The notes below the pieces were generated by a model. It was given only the letters and a program-made list of their open reading frames with translations, made no database searches and was not told the DNA's origin. Positions 9,158-17,695 of a stretch of DNA of 64,000 nucleotides are shown here, in pieces; within the stretch, counting starts at the first letter, position 1, and each line of letters starts with the position of its first letter. Where the stretch lies: the NCBI GenBank assembly GCA_031291175.1, contig JARLJO010000078.1, positions 177,926-241,925 on the forward strand. The letters are read 5' to 3'. Source of the stretch: Gammaproteobacteria bacterium. Lineage in GTDB: Bacteria > Pseudomonadota > Gammaproteobacteria > DSM-16500. The position numbers were made by a program, and so were the translations under genes.

Positions 9158-10459
9158 CTAATGCAAAATGGCTTTGAAGTCTGTCGCTAAACGCTGTAAA
9201 TCCAGTTGATTCAAGAACAGTGAATAACACATCCACGCGCTTAATGCCGCGATATCCTGAAATTGTGGTGGCACGTATTTTGGCACCGTCACGATATTTT
9301 CTTCGACCAAGTCAGCGAGAATATGAATATCTTCTAGTGTGGTTTTTCCTAAAAATAGCAAAGGTATTTGATTAACCAATCCGCGCTGCACTGCTAAACG
9401 GATATAGTTATAAATTAAAATGAATCCTTTGCTATAAGACAAATCTTTGGTGAAAGGGCCGCCATCTGGAGTACTACCACGGAAAATGCGCGAAGCATTT
9501 TGGTAACTCACTTCCTCATCCAGGCCTTGCTCGCGGAAAAAATTAAACACATCCAAAAAATCCGCGCCATTTTCGGCAATATTAACCGCTTTAATGCGGT
9601 TGGTCAGGCGCTTTACGCGTCCTGGGTAAGATGAAAAGGTAAATACTTCCGCAATGATACCTAATCCTTCCTGTGTGATCGTGGAAGATGGGGGGCCTTT
9701 GCTCAAGAACGTGCAAACGGGTTGTGACATCCCATTTAGTGTTGTACCCAGATGTACCCAGCCTTCGTGAATTTCAAAAACGCGGATTTCACGCTCGCTG
9801 AACTTCAAACCTTCATGAATTTTAATCCGCTCAGCACCGGCAGAAGCATCCGCCAAAATACCATCGCTTAGCTCAACTCGTACATGAGTACGATCGGAGA
9901 AATAAGCGCCTAAACGTTCGCTTAAAATCGCAACGGTTTGTTCGCTGGTATAGGATTTGATGTCAGCTTTTGTTGCGACTTGATCTTTAATATTTTCCAG
10001 AGTGCCCGAAACTACGGAAGCCAAATCTTTCAACGTGGGTGCGCCAATGTGAAAAGCGTCCTCAGAGCTACCGTATAACTCTTGTGAAATCTCAGTAAAT
10101 TTCGGCGTGCCTCGCGCCAATAGCATTTCAACCACACGTGAGTATTCCCGGCACATGCGTTGCATGATGCCACCAACGCCGCTGTATTGGCCTAATTTGC
10201 GGCGGATGCTGCGATCAATTTCGTGGAATTCTTCGATTTTTTGTAATGGGTCAAATTGCAGTGGATCGTTTTCGAGGTAATAGGAGCTATCGACCATGGG
10301 CAATTTTTTAAATTTGTCTTTAAAAAACTGTTCTTGTACCCGATTATTCCATTTTAAGGCATCTAATATGCGAATGGGTTTTTGCGCAACGACAATGCGC
10401 TCAGAAAGCTCATGAATAACTTGCTGGTAGTCTGTCAACATACAGCTATCTAAATCCAT
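9158..10459 (-). CDS. QEGLA-motif protein (DUF1704), MATCAP-like metallopeptidase family
   Basis: A 433-residue member of the family annotated as flavohemoglobin expression-modulating QEGLA motif protein, related to eukaryotic MATCAP tyrosine carboxypeptidases. The two signatures are present: a zinc-type helix EIHEGWVHLGTT (about residues 228-238, HExxxH) and TQEGLGIIAE about 30 residues later. Substrate in bacteria is unknown to me. Its convergent neighbour is a RimK ligase with its own protease, so this locus pairs an amino-acid-adding enzyme with two candidate hydrolases; a functional link is inference. An in-frame ATG at 10441 (MLTDY) is an alternative start. Confidence 0.85.
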   Translation of the reverse strand: MDLDSCMLTDYQQVIHELSERIVVAQKPIRILDALKWNNRVQEQFFKDKFKKLPMVDSSYYLENDPLQFDPLQKIEEFHEIDRSIRRKLGQYSGVGGIMQRMCREYSRVVEMLLARGTPKFTEISQELYGSSEDAFHIGAPTLKDLASVVSGTLENIKDQVATKADIKSYTSEQTVAILSERLGAYFSDRTHVRVELSDGILADASAGAERIKIHEGLKFSEREIRVFEIHEGWVHLGTTLNGMSQPVCTFLSKGPPSSTITQEGLGIIAEVFTFSSYPGRVKRLTNRIKAVNIAENGADFLDVFNFFREQGLDEEVSYQNASRIFRGSTPDGGPFTKDLSYSKGFILIYNYIRLAVQRGLVNQIPLLFLGKTTLEDIHILADLVEENIVTVPKYVPPQFQDIAALSAWMCYSLFLNQLDLQRLATDFKAILH

Positions 10460-10565
10460 TTGGAATTGTTTTATCTCTATGCTTTGATGTTAACAAGAAT
10501 CATGAGGCAGCGGCAACCAAAACCCCGTTACGCTCGATTATTTCTCGTCTTGTTTTGAGGATAGC

Positions 10566-10601
10566 AGGGCTTCTGTCGTTTATTCTCGATACAGAAACCC
10601 T
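10566..10601. other. Imperfect hairpin downstream of TPR/SNAP-like gene
   Basis: Inverted repeat AGGGCTTCTGT / ACAGAAACCCT with one mismatch and a 14-nt loop, about 20 bp past the stop codon of the minus-strand TPR/SNAP-like gene. No T-tract follows in that direction, so it may be a rho-assisted terminator or nothing. Confidence 0.3.
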
Positions 10602-10620
10602 TACTATGGACAGGAATGGT

Positions 10621-11496
10621 TTAATTTATTTTGGGAGCTGTGGTTGTGACAAGGTCAGCTTTGTCGGCTTGCTGAGTGCTGGCGAGAGGCGTTTGCTGAA
10701 AAGACAAACTATGTCTTGCGGTGTAACTTAATGGTGCGATAGCGGCACACGGCTCTTTTATTTTAACGGAGGTTGAGATAGAGCTTTCGCAGAAACTCGC
10801 ACCCATTTCTTTTAATTCTTTAGCGATTCTAAAAAGCTTCTGACAATTATCGGCTAGATCCATCTCGTCTTTTGCTTCATAAAATTCGATCGCCATGGCG
10901 TAGGACTTCATGGCAGAATCGTAATCTTCCGCTATCACATCTTGATCACCAGCCGACTGAAAAGCTTTAGCTAGCGCTAAACGACCCACATTCACATTCG
11001 AAATACCTGGGCCACATAGATAAGTTTTGTATAGGCTGCTCGCTAACTGCTTAAAATCCTTATTTTCAGATGCCTCAACTAGCAGCACCACAGCATGGCT
11101 GCAATGTCCAATTTGCAATTTGATTTCAGGAGTGATCGAATCGAGCTTTTCAAACATCTTGATTGCGCTTAAATAATAATTGATAGCCGCTGGCATATCG
11201 TTATAGAGCTTATTGTATTCTCCTGCGTGAAAAAAAGAAGTTGCAGCATTAACCCAATCTCTTTTGTGCTCATGAAGATGGCTGATATTTTTAGTGCAAA
11301 CTATCTTGATGCGAAGCAACTGCTTCATTTTCTTTACATCTGCCGCCGCTTCTGCCTCTCCCTCTGCTGCTTCGCAACCGTCAATAACACGATGAAAACA
11401 ATCGATAGCATCATCCCACTGTTTTTTTTCACAGTGGCTTACGGCAACGTTGAACAAATCACTGGCATTCAATTCCTTTCTGTTGGACGCACTCAT
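10621..11496 (-). CDS. TPR / alpha-SNAP-like helical repeat protein
   Basis: A 291-residue all-helical protein with no signal peptide or membrane segment. Repeated helix pairs of TPR size run from about residue 15 to 235. The pattern AATSFFHAGEYNKL followed by AINYYLSAIKMFEKL is reminiscent of eukaryotic alpha-SNAP (cf. its CFVDAGNAFKK..AINCLMRAIEIY). The last ~55 residues are Ser/Thr/Ala-rich and probably disordered. If it is a SNAP mimic, it could be a secreted host-trafficking effector; that is inference, and a plain TPR protein is the alternative. The start at 11496 has GAGGG 8 nt upstream and replaces a longer in-frame extension. Monocistronic by spacing. Confidence 0.65.
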   Translation of the reverse strand: MSASNRKELNASDLFNVAVSHCEKKQWDDAIDCFHRVIDGCEAAEGEAEAAADVKKMKQLLRIKIVCTKNISHLHEHKRDWVNAATSFFHAGEYNKLYNDMPAAINYYLSAIKMFEKLDSITPEIKLQIGHCSHAVVLLVEASENKDFKQLASSLYKTYLCGPGISNVNVGRLALAKAFQSAGDQDVIAEDYDSAMKSYAMAIEFYEAKDEMDLADNCQKLFRIAKELKEMGASFCESSISTSVKIKEPCAAIAPLSYTARHSLSFQQTPLASTQQADKADLVTTTAPKIN

Positions 11497-11691
11497 GGTA
11501 AAACCCTCGTTTTGTATTTTATAGTAATTAATTATTTGCGTGTGTATTGACTGGGTTCTGCTAAACCAGTTATCTTTTTTCGTGCTCGCAATCTGCCCGC
11601 AAAAAAACAACCTGGCTTATTGCCCTGTTTTTTAATAAACGACCGGAAAGGAAAAACAGAAAAGTTTTTTTAGGAGACCAAGATGAGAGGC

Positions 11692-11715
11692 GAATTAAAG
11701 CGGAATGTTTAATTC
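11692..11715. other. Small inverted repeat downstream of fis
   Basis: GAATTAAA / TTTAATTC with an 8-nt spacer, 22 bp beyond the fis stop codon. It is AT-rich with no adjacent T-run in the fis direction, so its role as a terminator is weakly supported. Confidence 0.25.
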
Positions 11716-11736
11716 ACCCACACCCATTTTTTATTT

Positions 11737-12018
11737 TTATAACATGCCAAATTTTTTCAACAAACTACGCAATGTACCGCGGGAAATTCCCAACATGCGC
11801 GCAGCTTCGGATTGATTGCCTCTGACTTGCTTCATCACAACGGAAAGCAATGGCTCTTCAATTTCATCAAGAAAAAAATCATACACATTTCGTGGTTCTT
11901 CGCCTTTCAAGTTCGCGAAGTAATGTTTCATGATTTCAGTAACATTACTTTTTAATGTAACAACTTCACTGGATTCGGATAATGAATCGAGTGTGCTTTT
12001 TTCTTCATTTTTATTCAT
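11737..12018 (-). CDS. fis: Fis-family DNA-binding protein
   Basis: A 93-residue nucleoid-associated regulator, close to the usual ~98 residues. The C-terminal helix-turn-helix is clear: VRGNQSEAARMLGISRGTLR followed by SLLKKFGML, the hallmark Fis ending. The dimerisation part (EEPLLSVVMKQ) precedes it. Fis is often co-transcribed with dusB; here it stands alone downstream of a small DksA/TraR-type zinc-finger gene on the same strand (59 bp gap). Legionellales often carry several Fis paralogues controlling virulence genes, so which paralogue this is cannot be told from the sequence. Confidence 0.92.
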   Translation of the reverse strand: MNKNEEKSTLDSLSESSEVVTLKSNVTEIMKHYFANLKGEEPRNVYDFFLDEIEEPLLSVVMKQVRGNQSEAARMLGISRGTLRSLLKKFGML

Positions 12019-12077
12019 GGAATTGTCTTCCTTGAGGTTTGTAAATAATCTGAAACTAATCAGGCTCTTTTTTTTAT

Positions 12078-12296
12078 TTAATAATTTGCAAACAGTGAGT
12101 TGCGACGTTCACTTTCTTCCGCGCACTGTACGCATAACTTAAATCCTAACTTACGTCGTGCTTCTGGAATTTCTTCTTCGCACTCCGCACAAAACTTTAA
12201 ACCAGGTGTTGCGCTCGTAGCTTGCCTAAGCCTAGCCAGTGCACGCGAAACCTCGTTATTGATGTAATCATTTGCAATATCTGCATCGTCAGCCAT
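12078..12296 (-). CDS. TraR/DksA-family C4 zinc-finger protein
   Basis: A 72-residue short DksA-like protein. The zinc finger is complete: FCAECEEEIPEARR ... FKLCVQC (CxxC-x17-CxxC), preceded by a short helical arm (residues 1-30). Full DksA has a long coiled-coil; these small TraR/YbiI-like versions bind the RNA polymerase secondary channel in the cases studied, and that is presumed here. It lies 64 bp downstream of rsmE and upstream of fis on the same strand, so the string ferredoxin-rsmE-traR-fis could be one transcript. Confidence 0.88.
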   Translation of the reverse strand: MADDADIANDYINNEVSRALARLRQATSATPGLKFCAECEEEIPEARRKLGFKLCVQCAEESERRNSLFANY

Positions 12297-12360
12297 TAGA
12301 TACCTCCAAACAAGAACTCGCCATTATACGTGAAAGTTACTAAAAATCGAAAGCTGTTTT

Positions 12361-13098
12361 TTATCTGGCCAAATCCCCATAAATACATTGCAATGCGGTC
12401 AATGCGGCAACAGCTGCTGTTTCTGTTCTGAGAATACGAGGCCCAAGATTCAATGGTAAAAAGCCCTGCTCGGAAGCTCTCGCGATTTCACCATCACTTA
12501 ATCCGCCTTCGGGCCCAATTAAAAGCATGACTTCGGCATTGTTTATTAAGGAAATTTTTTCAAGCTTTTGTTTTGCTGTGGGCGCCAATACAAAACATTT
12601 ATCGGCGGTGGCGGAAGGCAACCAATGACTAAAAGTTTGTGGCGGCAGCAACGTTGGGATTTTATTTCGGCCGGATTGCTCACAGGCGCTAATAATAATG
12701 GATTGCCAATGCTGCAATTTTTTTTCGCGGCGATCGGCATCGAGCTTGACTGTGCAACGCTCTGTTAACAAAGGAATTATTTTTGTGACACCGAGTTCAA
12801 CTGCTTTTTGTATGGTGTAATCCATTTTTTCGCCGCGAGAAATGCCTTGAGCCAAACAAAGTGAAATAGGTGATTCGGCCTCTCTCGCATCATAAGAATC
12901 AATTTTAATTGTCACTTTCTTTTTATCGATGTGAATAATAGTCGCGTTATATTCACCACCTTCACCATTAAAAACAATGAGTTGGTCCGAGATTTTGGCG
13001 CGTAATACGCGCGCGAGATGATGCGAGGCCGCTTCTGCCAAATCGACCGTCATATTCAACGCCAGGGGTCCTGCCTGATAGATACGTGATTCTGACAT
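12361..13098 (-). CDS. rsmE: 16S rRNA m3U1498 methyltransferase
   Basis: SPOUT-class methyltransferase modifying U1498 of 16S rRNA. The 245-residue length is usual. N-terminal PUA-like part (HHLARVLRAKISDQLIVFNG) is followed by the catalytic knot with PISLCLAQGISRGEKMDYTIQ, QKAVELGVTKIIPLLTERC, LLIGPEGGLSDGE and LGPRILRTETA, all diagnostic for RsmE. Its ATG sits one base after the stop codon of the upstream ferredoxin-like gene, so they are translationally coupled. Confidence 0.97.
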   Translation of the reverse strand: MSESRIYQAGPLALNMTVDLAEAASHHLARVLRAKISDQLIVFNGEGGEYNATIIHIDKKKVTIKIDSYDAREAESPISLCLAQGISRGEKMDYTIQKAVELGVTKIIPLLTERCTVKLDADRREKKLQHWQSIIISACEQSGRNKIPTLLPPQTFSHWLPSATADKCFVLAPTAKQKLEKISLINNAEVMLLIGPEGGLSDGEIARASEQGFLPLNLGPRILRTETAAVAALTALQCIYGDLAR

Positions 13099-13099
13099 G

Positions 13100-13477
13100 T
13101 TAAATGATCATGTAATCTTTGACAGGTGTGCCACCGATCAAATGTTCTTGAATAATTCGCTCCAAAACAGCGGGAGAACAGGAGTGATACCAAACGGCTT
13201 CTGGATAAACCACAGCGATTGGCCCTTGACGGCAAACACGTAAGCAATTGACTTTAGAACGAAAAATATGACCTTGATCCGTTAAATGCAATTCTTGCAG
13301 TCTTTTTTTGAGATAATCCCAAGCGGCCATACCGGCTGCTTTGTCACAGCATTTTGGCTTGGTTTGATCGCAACATAAAAATAAATGGCGCTTAATGTTT
13401 GCAAGCCCCAGTTCGCGGGCTCGCTCTTCTAATTCATGGTTCATGGGTTCTATTCTTAAGGATTCTGAAAAAGGCAT
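13100..13477 (-). CDS. (2Fe-2S) thioredoxin-like ferredoxin
   Basis: Small protein of the thioredoxin-like [2Fe-2S] ferredoxin family. Candidate ligands are in [16 protein letters not shown] and [18 protein letters not shown]; the second segment is the family's strongest signature. About 125 residues from the ATG at 13477; a longer TTG start (13513) and a shorter ATG (13444) are also in frame. It directly precedes rsmE, which suggests joint expression but no known biochemical link. Four-Cys spacing with an extra CC pair is slightly richer in cysteine than needed for a [2Fe-2S] cluster. Confidence 0.8.
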   Translation of the reverse strand: MPFSESLRIEPMNHELEERARELGLANIKRHLFLCCDQTKPKCCDKAAGMAAWDYLKKRLQELHLTDQGHIFRSKVNCLRVCRQGPIAVVYPEAVWYHSCSPAVLERIIQEHLIGGTPVKDYMII

Positions 13478-13629
13478 TGTATCTCTAATTCTGAATGGGG
13501 CAAAGTGCAACAAACAACTAGTAATTGAAACAGGATTCTCACATCCCCTTCGATTTGCCTAGAAAATAGCCGGACAATCACCTATCATACGCGGTTAGTT
13601 TTTTTAAATAGCTTAAAAATGAGGTTCGT

Positions 13630-14952
13630 ATGAAGAAGCTTTACATCTTAACTTATGGCTGCCAGATGAATGATTATGATTCTTCAAAAATGGCTGACGT
13701 GCTCTTTGCTTCGCATCAATTAGAAAAAGCCGAACGTGCGGAAGATGCTGATGTATTGCTAATGAATACTTGCTCGATTCGAGAGAAAGCACAGGAAAAA
13801 GTGTTTTCTGACTTGGGTCGATGGCGCGAACTTAAATTAAAAAAACCTGAGATGATTATTGGTGTGGGTGGTTGCGTGGCAAGCCAAGAGGGCGAAGCCA
13901 TATTAAAGCGCGCGCCTTATGTCGATATGATTTTTGGGCCACAGACTTTGCATCGCTTGGGCGAGATGCTCACGGAAGTCAAAGAAAAACGTAAGTCAGT
14001 TGTTGATATCAGTTTCCCTGAAATTGAAAAATTCGATAAATTACCTGAGCCTAGAGCAGAAGGTCCTACCGCTTTTGTTTCTATTATGGAAGGCTGCAGC
14101 AAATATTGTAGCTTTTGTGTGGTGCCTTATACTCGCGGTGTTGAGATCAGCCGTCCGTTGGATGATGTGTTAGCAGAGATTATGTCGTTGACGGAACAAG
14201 GCGTTCGTGAAGTCACCTTGCTCGGACAGAATGTGAATGATTATCGTGGGCCAATGCATGATGGCAGCACGGCGGATCTCGCGCAGTTAATTCATTATAT
14301 GGCAGCTATCGATAATGTATTACGTATTCGTTATTTCACTTCGCACCCTTTGGCTTTTTCAAATAACTTAATTCAAGCTTATGCAGATGTGCCGAAATTA
14401 GCGAATCATCTTCACTTACCTGTTCAGAGCGGTTCGGATCGCATTTTAGCGGCGATGAAGCGTGGGTATACGGCGCTTGAATTTAAATCCAAGATTCGTC
14501 GATTACGTAAAGTGAGACCGGATATTTGTATTTCGTCGGATTTTATCGTGGGCTTTCCTGGAGAAACGGAAGCGGACTTTGAAGACACGATGAATTTAAT
14601 TCATGAGATTGGATTTGATAATTCATTTAGCTTTATCTATAGCCCGCGTCCGGGAACACCTGCCGCACAGTTGCCTGATAACGTGCCGATGGAAGTGAAA
14701 AAGCAACGGTTGTCAGTGTTGCAGAATCGTATTTTGCTGAACTACAGACAGATCAGTCAGGATATGGTGGGGACGATGCAAACCATTTTGGTGACTGGGC
14801 CTTCCCGGAAAAATCCGGATAAGTTGTCGGGGAGGACGGAGAATAATCGTGTGGTGAATTTTTCGGGATCGCATGAATTGATTGGGCAGCTGGTGCCTAT
14901 GAAGATTACAGAGGCGCAACCGAATTCGTTGCGGGGGGATGTTTGTTTTTGA
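13630..14952 (+). CDS. miaB: tRNA-2-methylthio-N6-dimethylallyladenosine synthase
   Basis: Radical-SAM methylthiotransferase that thiomethylates i6A37 in tRNAs. All expected cysteines are visible: Cys11, Cys48 and Cys82 for the auxiliary cluster, and the radical-SAM triad in GCSKYCSFC (Cys156, Cys160, Cys163). The HLPVQSGSD and [13 protein letters not shown] motifs and a C-terminal TRAM domain follow; 440 residues is standard. GAGG sits 7 nt before the ATG. In many gammaproteobacteria miaB leads phoH-ybeY-ybeX; here those genes follow only after a 1.25-kb insertion containing repeats and an opposite-strand oxygenase. Confidence 0.97.
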   Translation: MKKLYILTYGCQMNDYDSSKMADVLFASHQLEKAERAEDADVLLMNTCSIREKAQEKVFSDLGRWRELKLKKPEMIIGVGGCVASQEGEAILKRAPYVDMIFGPQTLHRLGEMLTEVKEKRKSVVDISFPEIEKFDKLPEPRAEGPTAFVSIMEGCSKYCSFCVVPYTRGVEISRPLDDVLAEIMSLTEQGVREVTLLGQNVNDYRGPMHDGSTADLAQLIHYMAAIDNVLRIRYFTSHPLAFSNNLIQAYADVPKLANHLHLPVQSGSDRILAAMKRGYTALEFKSKIRRLRKVRPDICISSDFIVGFPGETEADFEDTMNLIHEIGFDNSFSFIYSPRPGTPAAQLPDNVPMEVKKQRLSVLQNRILLNYRQISQDMVGTMQTILVTGPSRKNPDKLSGRTENNRVVNFSGSHELIGQLVPMKITEAQPNSLRGDVCF

Positions 14953-14956
14953 TGAT

Positions 14957-15036
14957 GACTGGGGTCCTGTCAGGGTGGGTATACTTTTTTCGTGCTCGCT
15001 CCGCGCGTAAAAAGTATACCCACCCTGCCACCCCGT
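14957..15036 (+). repeat. Family A palindromic repeat, copy A1
   Basis: Starts GACTGGGGTCCTGTCA four bases after the miaB stop codon and ends TGCCACCCCGT followed by a T-run. The two arms (GGGTGGGTATACTTTTT / AAAAAGTATACCCACCC) are complementary around a small core, so the whole unit folds into one hairpin. With the T-tract it should act as an intrinsic terminator for miaB. Forms an inverted pair with A2. Confidence 0.9.
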
Positions 15037-15091
15037 GTTTTTATATAAAAGCATTCGGGGCTTTGCTTGGGGAAACCTTAGAGCGCGGCTA

Positions 15092-15126
15092 CCACCTACG
15101 TCCCGCGGCTTGTCCGCGGGATCCAG
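15092..15126 (-). repeat. Family C repeat, copy C1
   Basis: Reverse-orientation copy of CTGGATCCCGCGGACAAGCC...GGGACGTAGG, with internal dyad CCCGCGG / CCGCGGG. Same sequence occurs near 40.2, 40.4 and 51.9 kb and, diverged, at 31.0 kb. Sits between A1 and A2. Unlike the other copies, it is not followed by a minisatellite. Confidence 0.9.
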
Positions 15127-15128
15127 CA

Positions 15129-15165
15129 ATGTTGGGCTTCGCAAAAAGCGCTCAGCCCAACCTAC
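15129..15165 (-). repeat. Family D repeat, copy D1
   Basis: Inverted-repeat unit GTAGGTTGGGCTGAGCG... / ...AAGCCCAACAT, here read on the minus strand. Homologous units lie at about 40.32, 45.45, 51.63 and 51.71 kb. Directly abuts C1. Confidence 0.85.
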
Positions 15166-15258
15166 TTTTCTGATGTGCCGCCAGTGAGGAAACGCCACTT
15201 CACGATCGCAGCTTGAATACACCATTCACTTTCACAAAGTGAAAGTGAATTTAAAAAA

Positions 15259-15342
15259 ACGGGGTGGCAGGGTAGGTTTGCTTTTTACGCGCGCAGCCTG
15301 CGAGCACGAAAAAAGTAAACCTACCCTGACAGGACCCCAGTC
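15259..15342 (-). repeat. Family A palindromic repeat, copy A2
   Basis: Minus-orientation copy: GACTGGGGTCCTGTCA begins 3 bp after the stop codon of the oxygenase gene and the unit ends ACCCCGTTTTTTT on the minus strand, so it is well placed to terminate that gene. It is preceded on the plus strand by a second small palindrome, TTCACTTTCACAAAGTGAA (about 15226-15250), which also accompanies other family A copies. Confidence 0.9.
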
Positions 15343-15345
15343 ATT

Positions 15346-15939
15346 TTAATAATCCACGCCCAACAACTTACGACAACGCTTACGAAATTTTCGAATCATT
15401 TCTGACTTAACAACAAATGAATTTTTAAAAGTATCAGTAACAAAGTGAAACATCACTTGAGAAACAAAATCGGAACTCACTAATTTTTCGCGCCAATGCA
15501 TGAGCTTGCTGCCATGGTAAACCAATGCATCACCTGGGTTTAGCGTGATTTTTCGCGTGTTTTCTTCGTAGTCTAGCAACCACAAATCCCAAGGCTCACC
15601 TTTTTGCCCTAAATTAACGCTAGCTGAAATTTGAGCGCGTGAACTGTCTTTGTGTGCTTTTAAAATGGCCCCAGCTCGATAAACGCGGTGATAGCAAAAT
15701 ACGGTCAAGAGCTTTACCTGGATAGCAGATTGGATAGCCTCCATGCATTTTGCCTGCAATAAAACCACTTCCTTGTCTTGATAGAAAGAAGGCGATCCCG
15801 GCACCTGCCCATCATCCAGATTGCCGCGTCCCACATTTTGAAGAGTGTAATGATAGAGTCGCTCTACTTCTTTAGAGTCGACCAGGTTTCTGATAACAAT
15901 GTAACCTTGCTTTTTGAAGTCCGTGACTGTGTTCAACAA
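15346..15939 (-). CDS. Fe(II)/2-oxoglutarate-dependent dioxygenase-like protein
   Basis: A 197-residue protein with the double-stranded beta-helix iron site expected of 2OG oxygenases: HxD at His96/Asp98 (AHKDSSRAQISASVNLG) and a distal His in PGDALVYHGSKLMHWRE (His142 or His148), with Arg150 a candidate 2-oxoglutarate ligand. The substrate cannot be inferred. The C-terminus is very basic (RKFRKRCRKLL). The gene sits on the opposite strand in the gap between miaB and phoH, bordered by a family A palindrome, so it looks like an insertion into an ancestral operon. Confidence 0.75.
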   Translation of the reverse strand: MLNTVTDFKKQGYIVIRNLVDSKEVERLYHYTLQNVGRGNLDDGQVPGSPSFYQDKEVVLLQAKCMEAIQSAIQVKLLTVFCYHRVYRAGAILKAHKDSSRAQISASVNLGQKGEPWDLWLLDYEENTRKITLNPGDALVYHGSKLMHWREKLVSSDFVSQVMFHFVTDTFKNSFVVKSEMIRKFRKRCRKLLGVDY

Positions 15940-16152
15940 TGTCTCCTTTTGTGCGGCTTTGCTTGTTGTGATTTTTTAGTATAAATAGACTCTTTCTTAT
16001 TTAAAATCAATTTTATTCATCTCAAAAAGGAATTGGGTAGCGCTTAGTCTCTTTCATTTATTATTTTCGACAATCCAAGCATTTTATGTGCTCATATAGC
16101 AAAAAAGACAACCTAAATAATGACTTATGCTCTGAGGCAAACAATTACCGGA

Positions 16153-16191
16153 TGAAACTTTTAGTTAACTTTGGCTATAATACGCTATAAT
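16153..16191 (+). promoter_or_regulatory. Possible promoter for the phoH operon
   Basis: Two TATAAT hexamers (16176-16181 and 16186-16191) lie just upstream of phoH. The matching -35 positions (e.g. TGAAAC at 16153) match TTGACA poorly, so only the -10 elements are persuasive. Confidence 0.35.
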
Positions 16192-16228
16192 TAATATAAG
16201 CCCATTGAATCGGAGACCGTTAAACCCC

Positions 16229-17218
16229 TTGGAAACCACACATTTTTCACAGACTTTGGTTTTAAGTCCAGAAGACAATAAACGCCTACTTAACCTCTGC
16301 GGCCGGTGTGATGAACACTTGCATCTCATTGAAAAAAGCCTGGATGTGTCAATCAAACAACGCGGCTTCACTTTTCATATTAGCGGTACAACCACCGCTG
16401 TTTCGCATGCTATCACGGCACTAACCGAGCTTTACGATGCAGCCTTAAAAACACCTTTTTTGGCATTGAAACACATTCACCTGCATCTACAAGGCACTAA
16501 AAATACTCAAGCTTCACCTCATTCTATTACACACCGGGGTCAACCTATGGAAATCCGCACCAAACGCGCAGTAATTACTGCCCGGGGTGAAAATCAAATT
16601 CGCTACCTCAAAAACGTGGCGGAGCATGACGTTAATTTTGGTATTGGACCGGCTGGAACGGGTAAAACCTATCTCGCCGTTGCCTGCGCGGTGCACGCAC
16701 TGGAGACAGCGCGCGTCAGCCGCATTGTATTGGTTCGCCCTATCGTTGAGGCAGGGGAAAAACTGGGCTTTTTACCCGGCGATCTGGCGCAAAAAGTACA
16801 TCCCTATCTGCAGCCTTTATACGATGCGTTGTATGAAATGATGGGCTTTGATCAAGTCGCTGAATTAATTGAACGCGGCGTTATTGAGCTACTACCGCTA
16901 GCTTATATGCGCGGGCGCTCACTGAACGACTCCTTTATTATTTTAGATGAAGGACAAAATACCACTATCGAACAAATGAAAATGTTTTTGACGCGTATTG
17001 GCTTTAATTCTCGCGCGATCATCACCGGGGATATTACACAAATAGACTTAAGCAATCATCGTGACTCAGGCTTAATTCATGCGATTGAATTATTAGAGAA
17101 GGTCAAGGGCATTAGTTTTTCAGAATTTAAAGCCAGTGATGTGGTACGCCACCCTTTAGTCCAAAGCATTGTGGAAGCCTACGAACTTTATAATCAACTG
17201 AATAAAAAAAATAAGTGA
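16229..17218 (+). CDS. ybeZ: PhoH-like ATPase (YbeZ)
   Basis: PhoH-family P-loop ATPase, linked in other bacteria to ribosome maturation with YbeY. Walker A is GIGPAGTGKTYLA and Walker B is FIILDEGQNTT, followed by NSRAIITGDITQIDL, the classic PhoH signature. An N-terminal KH-like region (about residues 30-90) is present. No ATG exists at the expected position: the start taken here is TTG 16229 with GGAG 13 nt upstream; TTG 16205 is an alternative. It is followed after 3 bp by ybeY, consistent with the conserved ybeZ-ybeY-ybeX operon. Confidence 0.95.
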   Translation: METTHFSQTLVLSPEDNKRLLNLCGRCDEHLHLIEKSLDVSIKQRGFTFHISGTTTAVSHAITALTELYDAALKTPFLALKHIHLHLQGTKNTQASPHSITHRGQPMEIRTKRAVITARGENQIRYLKNVAEHDVNFGIGPAGTGKTYLAVACAVHALETARVSRIVLVRPIVEAGEKLGFLPGDLAQKVHPYLQPLYDALYEMMGFDQVAELIERGVIELLPLAYMRGRSLNDSFIILDEGQNTTIEQMKMFLTRIGFNSRAIITGDITQIDLSNHRDSGLIHAIELLEKVKGISFSEFKASDVVRHPLVQSIVEAYELYNQLNKKNK

Positions 17219-17221
17219 ACC

Positions 17222-17695
17222 ATGCATAAAATTTTAGTTCAACGCGCAGAACGTAACATGAATGCGCCAAGTTCAGCCGCGCTTCGCCGTTTTGCAAAAC
17301 AGGCTTTGCTAGAGAGAATCCATGCGGCAGAACTCACGATCCGGATTGTGAGCGTTAAGGAAATGACGGCATTAAATAGCACTTACCGACACAAAAGTGG
17401 CCCGACGAACGTGCTATCTTTTCCTTTCGACCAAACTGAAGAAATGGATTTCGATATTCCATTACTGGGCGATATTGTGATTTGTGTCGATGTTGTGAAC
17501 CAGGAAGCGGCCGCTCAAAGCAAAACTGCCGAAGCACATTGGGCGCACATGGTGGTTCATGGTACATTGCATTTATTGGGACATGATCATGAAGTGGAAG
17601 CTGACGCTGTTAAAATGGAAACGGAAGAAATCCGTATTTTAAAATCCCTAGGTTTTGATAACCCCTATGATATTAATAAAGGTGCCCCACAATGA
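17222..17695 (+). CDS. ybeY: Endoribonuclease YbeY
   Basis: Metal-dependent endoribonuclease involved in 16S rRNA 3'-end maturation and ribosome quality control. The zinc motif HGTLHLLGHDH (H3xH5xH) is intact near residue 115, preceded by SGPTNVLSFPFD, the family's substrate-loop signature. The 157-residue length is usual. It overlaps ybeX by 4 nt (ATGA) and starts 3 bp after ybeZ, so the three are translationally coupled. Confidence 0.97.
   Translation: MHKILVQRAERNMNAPSSAALRRFAKQALLERIHAAELTIRIVSVKEMTALNSTYRHKSGPTNVLSFPFDQTEEMDFDIPLLGDIVICVDVVNQEAAAQSKTAEAHWAHMVVHGTLHLLGHDHEVEADAVKMETEEIRILKSLGFDNPYDINKGAPQ

Noticed and set aside
14943..15173. 76-codon ORF after miaB (ends SAQPNLLF)
   Set aside because: It is a translation of the A1, C1 and D1 repeats and starts inside miaB.
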